Below are positions 57,030-64,000 of a stretch of DNA of 64,000 bases, in pieces. Position 1 is the first letter of the stretch; each line of letters starts with the position of its first letter. The translations under genes and the position numbers were made by a program. The stretch comes from Cunninghamia lanceolata (taxonomy: Eukaryota; Streptophyta; Pinopsida; Cupressales; Cupressaceae): assembly GCA_027924645.1 (NCBI GenBank), contig BSBN01001688.1, forward strand, positions 124,001 to 188,000, in the 5' to 3' direction. The notes beneath the pieces were generated by a model, which saw only the letters and a program-made list of their open reading frames with translations, ran no database searches and had not been told where the DNA came from.

Positions 57030-57880
57030 GAAAGCGATGATTTTTTAGAGAGGTTCATAACTCCAAAGTAGTAGGTCATTTTGGGTTTTCTAAGATCATT
57101 GCTAACCTTCAATGCTATCTTTATTAGCTCTACATGCAAAATAATGTATCTAAATTAATTCAAGGGTGTAAGTTGTGCACTATGAGCAAGACAAGCAACT
57201 ACAAGTTGGCGTTGTAATGTAACCATTATTGATTCCTTCATGTCTATGGGAGAGCATTTCAATGGACTTGGTGGGGGTGTTTATGTGTGACAAAACAAGG
57301 ACATGTTTTTTTGTTGTGGTGGATAGATTCAGTAAGGTGTATTCTTATTCTGTGCAAGAAAATATTGACAAGGAAAGATGTAGCCTAGTTGTTCTTTACA
57401 CATTTATGGGTGCATTTTGGTTTATTAGAAAGCATCATTTCAGATAGGAAGTTTTGGTATGCATTTTGGAAAAGAATGGATACCCACTTGAAGAGATCTC
57501 TTCAAACTGATAGTCGAGCTAAAGTGGTGAACTAAACACTTGTGCAACTATTAAGGGGCTATAATCAACAACATCTAAAGTGATGGGATAATAATTTAGC
57601 ATATATCCAAAAATTTTACAATAGGGTAATTATGACCTCAACCAACTTGACTCTCAATTTTGAAATATGTTTTGGGTTTCTACCACCTATCCTAATGGAT
57701 GTTGTGTCCTTCCATGCTTGATGAGGAAGAAGTGTTGTTACCTCTAGTTAGACCTTGTGCCAAGTGGACAAGAAGAGTTGGGGATGATGTAGTGCTTCAA
57801 ATGAAAGAGTAGACTTGAAGGGGAATACATGAGACTTACTTAATTGGGCTCAAGGTGCAACTACCAAGGCAAAGTGGTAT
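57030..57880 (+). pseudogene. Degenerate Ty3/gypsy integrase fragment
   Basis: Plus-strand text in changing frames reads VHNSKVVGHFGFSKI and QGCKLCTMSK (H2C2 region), PWESISMDLVG...VVVDRFSKV (first Asp), IISDRKFWYAFWKRM (second Asp), and SLQTDSRAKVVN (region of the Glu, replaced). No chromodomain or flanking pol is seen. It lies between two LINE fragments of opposite orientation and is too decayed to assign to one of the other families here. Confidence 0.65.
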
Positions 57881-57987
57881 CTTGTTGAGGATATGAGGTA
57901 GAAATTTCATCACTTAATGAGATCTTCAACTTTTGTGGACCAAAAGACTCCGGATTGGGAAGGTGTGACCCATAAAATAGTTCAAAA

Positions 57988-59030
57988 ATGTTGCAAAGGC
58001 AACATAAGTTGTCACATTTCATCAAAAAGTTGCAAAAACTTGTTTTCTTATCTATATTCAATTTCACAACTAGTGAGATCGAAAAAATAGGATTACATGC
58101 AAACAAGAAGAAAAGATCTAATTTTTCTTGGGAAACACAATCCGAGAGGCTTCTGGAAAGAATAGCAACAAAAAAACACATCTACGGAGAACAATATCAC
58201 GGACTCCCAATGGCTAAAATATGCAAAGTTGTTATAAGAGAGCGAAACAAAGATGTCCCCCCCAATAATCAATTCAATGGCTAAACTCTTCTCCACGGAA
58301 GACATCAAGGAATTAAAAAGCTTGATGTGGGTAAAGCGAGTGACATAGATGGCTTACAAGCAGAATACATAAAATGGGGTGTGGAACTCCTCACACCGGA
58401 CATCAAAAGAATTTTTAATGGGATCATTCAAAATGGTTTTCCAACAAATTGGACAACCAGTGTCGTCATTACTTTGCTCAAAAGTGGAGATGCCAACAAC
58501 CCTTCAAACTATCGTACTATAATGATCAATCCCTTTTTCAGAAAACCGTTTGGGAGAATGATAGAGTGTCGAATCAGTATTTGGGCAAAAAAGGAAGGAA
58601 CGAGGGCAAAAGGACAAGTTGGTTTTAGGCCAAAACACTCTACAATTGACCACTGCATTACCCTCAGACACTTGATTGAGAAGGTTTGGGATAAACAGGG
58701 GGAAGAGGTCTTATGTTGCTTCGTCAACTTCAAGAAAGCGTTTGACATTGTCCCTAGAAGCAAACTATGGAGTAGAATAGAAGAGTTGGGAATTCCGAAA
58801 ATGTATAGGGTTGTTGTCCATATGATGTATGATCAAGTCTAGGCCAAAATTAGAACAAAGCAAGGACTTTTAAAATGTTTTGGGAGTGACATTGGGGTCA
58901 AATAGGGATGTTCGTTATCTCGTACCATATTTGGTTATACATCGACAAATTAGAGGAGTGGATAGACAAGTTTGGTGGTAGGGGTCTTCAATTGACCAGC
59001 TATGTTATAAAGCTACTCCTATATACAGAT
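57988..59030 (+). pseudogene. Non-LTR (LINE) reverse transcriptase, cut at the catalytic motif
   Basis: The open frame 58327-58842 reads GKASDIDGLQAEYIKWG, PTNWTTSVVITLLKSGDANNPSNYRTI, GQVGFRPKHSTIDHCITLRHLIEKVW and CCFVNFKKAFDIVP (motif A Asp). Upstream frames from 57988 carry its N-terminal continuation. After a stop and frameshift near 58900 it continues as YIDKLEEWIDKFGGRGLQL...LLLYTD, the first half of the YADD-like catalytic motif, and stops at 59030 where an LTR begins. The STIDH motif and spacing differ from L1; RTE- or I-like affiliation is possible but not established. No endonuclease or 3' tail is present in the window. Confidence 0.75.
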
Positions 59031-59827
59031 TGTAATGCCTTAAATTTTTGGAACATAGCATATCACTTCCTATTTATTAAAATAGATAATTATATGGCTA
59101 ATTCATTAACATTCAATTATTTCTTTACATTTAACCTTGTTAAAGAAATAATTTAATAAATAATTGTATTAATTCAATTTTATCAGCGCAAATGAATATA
59201 TTAAACAATGCAAATAAATATATAAATTCAGTCTCAACAATTGGTATAACTGAGCAATAATACTTATATGTATGTAATTAGCAAGAATCCAAAGATTGCT
59301 TGAATGCACCCTGGTTCAGCCTCTTTTGTCTATGAGTAATCTGGGAGAAATAAGCGTACTTTGCCGCTCTACATGAGTGTTGGTTCCTTAGGAACAAAGA
59401 TCAACACCCATGCAATACCCAAGCCCTGGCCAGGACTGTCCTGAGTGCACATTTGTACCCCAAGTTGGACACACATGTATAAGATGTGCCCCCTTCTCCG
59501 TCTTGCTCACAGCCTACTAACCTGGAATCCTATTCCCGCAATATATAGTGCTTGATATATTTTCTTCTTTCCTGTCTCACATAAATGCTTATATAAGCAT
59601 TAAGGGGTGGTTTTCCAAACCAACACACCCTTTCACGAGAGTTTCATTTTAATAATTATTTAATAAATAATTATTCTCCCTTTCATAAAAGAATTCTCTT
59701 AAATATTCTTCATTACTCTTTATTTAAACTAAAGAAGCATATTATCCTTTATTTTTCCATCCCTTTTTTTAATTCTAAAGGGTTATTTCATCACTTTATC
59801 TTCTCTTGGGGAAAAAGTCACATAACA
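59031..59827 (-). repeat. LTR (797 bp) of a minus-strand retrotransposon, inserted in the LINE RT
   Basis: On the minus strand it begins TGTTATGTGAC and ends GGCATTACA. The bases just to its right, complement TATAGGGGGAGAAT, form a polypurine tract, so this is the 3' LTR of an element whose body lies to the right. Its left edge falls within the LINE RT motif LLYTD. The partner LTR is not in the window, so the element either extends past 64000 or is truncated. Confidence 0.65.
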
Positions 59828-62800
59828 ATTCTCCCCCTATAAATTAACTATTGTCCTCAGTAGCGCAAGATGCATCTACATCACAACTCAAAGAAACACA
59901 TGATCAATAATTGAAGAAACTAATATTGAATATATTAGTCTTCATACTGTTTCTATTTATTTTTGTTTTTATCTACATCCTTTTCTTCTTTTAATTCATA
60001 GTCTCTCTTTTTTTCAATTTTATTTTAAATTAACAAGTAATATCGAGAGAATCATTTTTCCAATCAAAATCTATGACTAGAACTATAGATTCACACATAT
60101 CAAGAATTTAATGATATTTTATATGTTTAATCACATATTTTTCAACTTTATCAATTTTCTCTCATGCAACCCATTACCTTTAATATAAATATTTTAATCG
60201 CTTACATGAATCTTCAATACTAAATTTACAAAATTATCATCATGTGTTGTCATAAAATTTACCTAGTGAATGACATGCATATCCCCTACTATATAGTCAC
60301 TCATTGTTGAACTACATATAATCTACATAATCACATACATTCCAAGATGATATCCATGCATTCCAGACTACATGAATATCCTCTAAATATCCTCTTTTCA
60401 TAATATACAACTAGAATCTTAGTCCTATACAATAAGGAAAATGTACAAGGTTATTGGGTTGATCAAGTCCAATAACAAAGTACAATATAACAAAAGATGG
60501 TATAAAGAATGTCAGAAATGCATCTTAAACAACAATAGAATAATAGTAAATTATCATCACCTAGAGAGTACTTCATACAAAAATACAAGGTTTACTCTTC
60601 CTTTGAGAAACTAAATTAAGTAAATTTCAAATTACTTCTAGGATGAAGATTTGTTCAATTAAGTTTTTGGATAAAGATTTGGCTATAATGAGGATACAGT
60701 CCTATTTATAACCATGTTAATGTAATAGTAAAGTGGAATACAACTTTTTTTTATTGGGGTTCTCATCATAAAATTAAATATTAAGTAAGGGTACATAAGG
60801 AGAGGGAATATTATGTCATTCGATAAATACATCCCTAGGCTTGAACGCCTATTGATATATGATATTATTAGATTGTGTATGATAAAACAATTAGTATAAA
60901 TTTATAATATTAATTTCCTTAGAGGTTGTCTCTCCCCCTATAAGATTCAACATGTCCCCATGTCTAAGAGAAACAATTTGGTGTATATGCTAAGAAATAT
61001 TTTCTTATTTTAACTAACACAACATAATATTTTACGAAAAAAAATGATCCTAGGACCTGTGGGTTATCGACCTACAATGTAACTTGTGTTAGACTTAAGT
61101 AACAAATCTGGGTGTCATTTCTTTTTTTGCAAACAATACATAGATATAATGTTGGCTTAAGATGATTGTTTTAGATTGTTGAGTAGTTTAAATGTCTTTA
61201 TTTTATAAAAACCAATATTATATATTCACCACCTATTCTCCATTGTTAACAAGCATATCTAAATACTGATATTAGAATTAAATATTTAAGGTCATTATGT
61301 ATTCTTCAAGTTACATACCCTTTTCTAGGGTAGTTATATCACACCCCTTATATTCTACCATTGAACTAGTTGTATTACTCATCAATGACCATTACTATAG
61401 ACATTATTTCCTCTTACAAACCCCTTCAACTAAATTCATTCAATTATTTAAATAAAATGTTAATAACCTACAAGACCACATAGAGAAGGCATTCTCTCAC
61501 ACATCTTGGCAATCTAATATGGATAAAAACATGGTACTATGTAGCAATGTGCATGAATCTATGAAACACTAGGATAGGAGCATAATAATGACACGATTAT
61601 AAAGTGAAACCCTAATATGAGTACTCTTCTAGTCCATACGTTGTTCCATTAAGAATTGGAATTTTATTTGGAAAAAAGTGAGTAATTGGAATTTTATTTG
61701 GAATTTTATTTTGAGAAAATTTTCACCTCTATATAGTTATCTTGTCATGCAAAAATGTGAACAATAGTCAAAGAGGCCTACAAACTATGGAATACAGGCA
61801 CTAATAGAAATTTGGAAAGATAGGAAAATGATTAAGAGGGACAAGCTATATTTGGGCTATTACTTAACAACTAGATCTTAGGTGCATCATCTTGGATTCT
61901 ATCCATATGAAGACTTACTTTCCATTTACAAATTGTGTAGGAATATCTTCCATTCTTGTGACAACAATGCATATGTATGTGTTTATACAATAATCTAAGG
62001 ATGGTTAGAACACCATTGTCCTATTAAAGAAAAGAGTTGATCTTAATCACCCAATACATTATTTTATCTTTTTTTCCATAATTAGTTCTCAATTGGAATT
62101 TGTTTTTAGGAGTTTGTTTTTATGAAGACATCTGAGAATCTAAGGGAGTATTTGCACACAGTCTGCTTTATTCTCTTGTAAATGCATTTTGTTTTAAAAC
62201 ACTATTTTAAATCCTTGTCTTCTTTTGCTTGAAAAGGAAATGTTGACTTATAAATCTTTGCCTATTCCTCTCTATTATAGTACTGATAAACTCATATCTC
62301 GCATCTATGCTTGATCTGCCAGCTTAACTCACCACTATGGAAGGTGCCATATCCTCTATAGGCAATTTTGGATTCGATGGTTGGTTCAATCATTTCTCTA
62401 TCCGTCGCCCATGCCATCGATGAAAGCATCCATCCTTCCCTATACTATATCCTAATCGATAACTGATACCTAATCTCTATTCATATGAACGACAACTGAA
62501 ACCGACATGGTTAAGTGGGAGAGGAAGGACTGGTCGAGACAAGAAAGCAATCTATCTGTCATCTGAAATAGGGTTTAGAATGCCATGTGTAAATATATCA
62601 TTATAGATTAATAATTTTAACAATTAAATTTGACTATGCACTTAGAGTATTCCACCATCCGAAGTACTTGTTTAATTCTATAGGTGATTCATGGATGATT
62701 TTGAGAACACTTTCAAATTTGTTTCACATTAGCATCTAGTTCTTGTTTAAAAATTGATTGAATGAAAAGCGATGAAGAATTGTAACGTTTTGGGTACAAG

Positions 62801-64000
62801 AAAGGATCGAAAAATATGTAACAAAAGTTTTACTTTCACCCTCCACATATTTTAATATGATAATTTCAGCAATTTATATGAATCAATAAATTGCCAAGTT
62901 GTGGAACTTGTTTTGGGTGTTACTCACTCTTACGCATTGATAAATATACTCTTGAATATAAACTCTCTCTTGCATGTGCTAATGCTTTAGTCAAAGAGAC
63001 AATACAACCAATCCAGAGACCAAGAATGCAATTAGTTTTTTAGTATTATAAAGAAACAAGTACAGGTTAAGTGTTTGAAATGAGTTGTGACTCCTACTCA
63101 TTAGGAAATTCAATTGTAAGTAACATACTTTCAACTGGTGACTTTCCTAAATATTCACATTATTGTATAGTAGAAGCGAGGTTACGAATGGGCTTTTTGA
63201 TTTCCCTCACATGTGCAATTAAGCACTTTTTGTTTAATTAGCTTCTCACAGTTTTCTTCAAAACTCACTTTAAAGCACCACTAGTAAGTTAGAGATGGAC
63301 AGATCACACTCAGAAGGGCAGTTTCCAACTTCTGTAATTAATTTGAATTACAAATTCTCAGTTCCCAAGTTTTTGATTTTACTAAAGGCGAGACGGAGGA
63401 GGAATCACAACAGTCAGAAGTGTGGTTTGAAACAATATAACAAGTTGTCAACACATGACATAAAAGAGTGTGGTTTGAAACAGCCAGCGATCCACCAAGG
63501 CCTACTTATTTGGTGAAGGCTAAAGAAAAAAAATTCATTATCAGAAGAATTAAAAGAATGGAATGATTATCTTGTATCCACACAAGGGGAAGTATGGATT
63601 GAAATTGCAACTGGTATTGAAATGGACCCTTACTCAAGCATTGGTACCCACTGTGTCAAAGACACCCTAATCGCCTAGGGTTAGAGAGATCTCAGAATGC
63701 TAAGAAAATCAAAGATGATGCAGCGGGTTTAGCTTGAGATAAGTTTTTGGAGAATAAAGTAGCACGGAGCACTACCAAAAATAATATTTGGGCTTGAATT
63801 GAAGTATAAACGAATAGAAAATGTTGTTTATAAAGTCTGATAATATTTACCGATGTTAAAATTTTCCAGCAGTGGAAAACCTTTTTCTAATTACATGTGA
63901 AAATTCTGACAGATATGTTATTAAAATGGAAACAAAATAAAATATAAAATAAAAATGAAATGTCCCATTTGTATGGCTTTCGAGAGTGGGGACTTATTCC
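59828..64000. other. AT-rich region, probable decayed body of the preceding LTR element
   Basis: No gag or pol motif found on either strand. A second purine-tract-like site (complement TTATAGGGGGAGAGACAACC) lies near 60925-60945. Around 61650-61715 the phrase ttggaattttatttgga is repeated three times. The plus frame 63295-63516 repeats the residues CGLKQ twice but has no known domain. Confidence 0.35.
61650..61715 (+). repeat. Short tandem repeat of 'ttggaattttatttgga'
   Basis: Three close copies within about 65 bases, AT-rich. No association with a gene is visible. Confidence 0.7.

Noticed and set aside
63295..63516. Possible small gene with a CGLKQ repeat.
   Set aside because: Only a short internal duplication creates the pattern; no start context, domain or neighbour supports a gene.
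1..64000. tRNA, rRNA or intact host protein-coding genes.
   Set aside because: No cloverleaf-like sequence, rRNA core motif or intact conserved host frame was recognised by eye on either strand; a covariance-model scan was not possible here.

Overview
This window reads as a gene-poor, transposon-packed stretch of a large plant nuclear genome. No intact host gene was recognised. The combination points to a gymnosperm, probably a conifer (inference, no species call): old nested Ty3/gypsy elements with very long LTRs, LINEs of the DUF4283/zinc-knuckle kind, and a 2.7 kb interstitial array of degenerate plant-type telomere repeats (TTTAGGG). Almost every reading frame is broken. In the LTR elements the breaks are very often TAG where a CAG glutamine codon is expected.

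Layout, left to right. (1) 1-987 is a minus-strand fragment of an extra 5' ORF of a Tat/Ogre-like element. It is butted against a plus-strand pol of the same family (988-3422), with a 3' region and a probable 2.8 kb LTR ending at 7240. (2) 7249-20532 is a nearly complete minus-strand Tat/Ogre-like element: LTR, extra ORF1, gag, protease, an added RNase H lying upstream of RT, RT, degenerate native RNase H, integrase, LTR. (3) 20533-21740 is a chromovirus integrase/chromodomain fragment on the plus strand. (4) 23829-26216 is a short non-coding LTR element (TRIM/LARD type), followed by a ~229 bp tandem repeat (26225-26960).

(5) 27863-44242 is a deletion derivative of a minus-strand gypsy element. 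Its 5 bp target duplication TAGGT survives on both sides. Its 3' LTR is split by a 13,194 bp terminal-inverted-repeat DNA transposon (27905-41098, target duplication AAAA). That transposon is the most unusual object here. It carries a broken transposase-like gene with a DFAENY-type motif (33084-34920), an opposite-strand gene with seven inferred exons and clean GT-AG introns (40874-38804), three palindromes built on CGTTAT/ATAACG, the whole telomere-like array, a captured LINE ORF1 fragment, and a nested GGCGC-rich repeat remnant.

(6) 45693-47576 is an ORF1-only LINE insertion with a 17 bp target-site duplication. (7) 48436-54256 is a structurally complete but RT-less minus-strand LTR element with 1.74 kb LTRs and target duplication TAGTG. 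(8) 54900-56880 is the C-terminal half of a LINE ORF2 (minus). (9) 57030-57880 is a degenerate Ty3 integrase (plus). (10) 57988-59030 is a LINE reverse transcriptase cut off inside its catalytic motif by (11) an LTR at 59031-59827. The remainder to 64000 is AT-rich and without recognisable genes.

Nested order can be read directly for item 5: the gypsy element landed first, the DNA transposon then hit its LTR, and further repeats accumulated inside the transposon. All functional statements rest on motif reading by eye; no database search was run.
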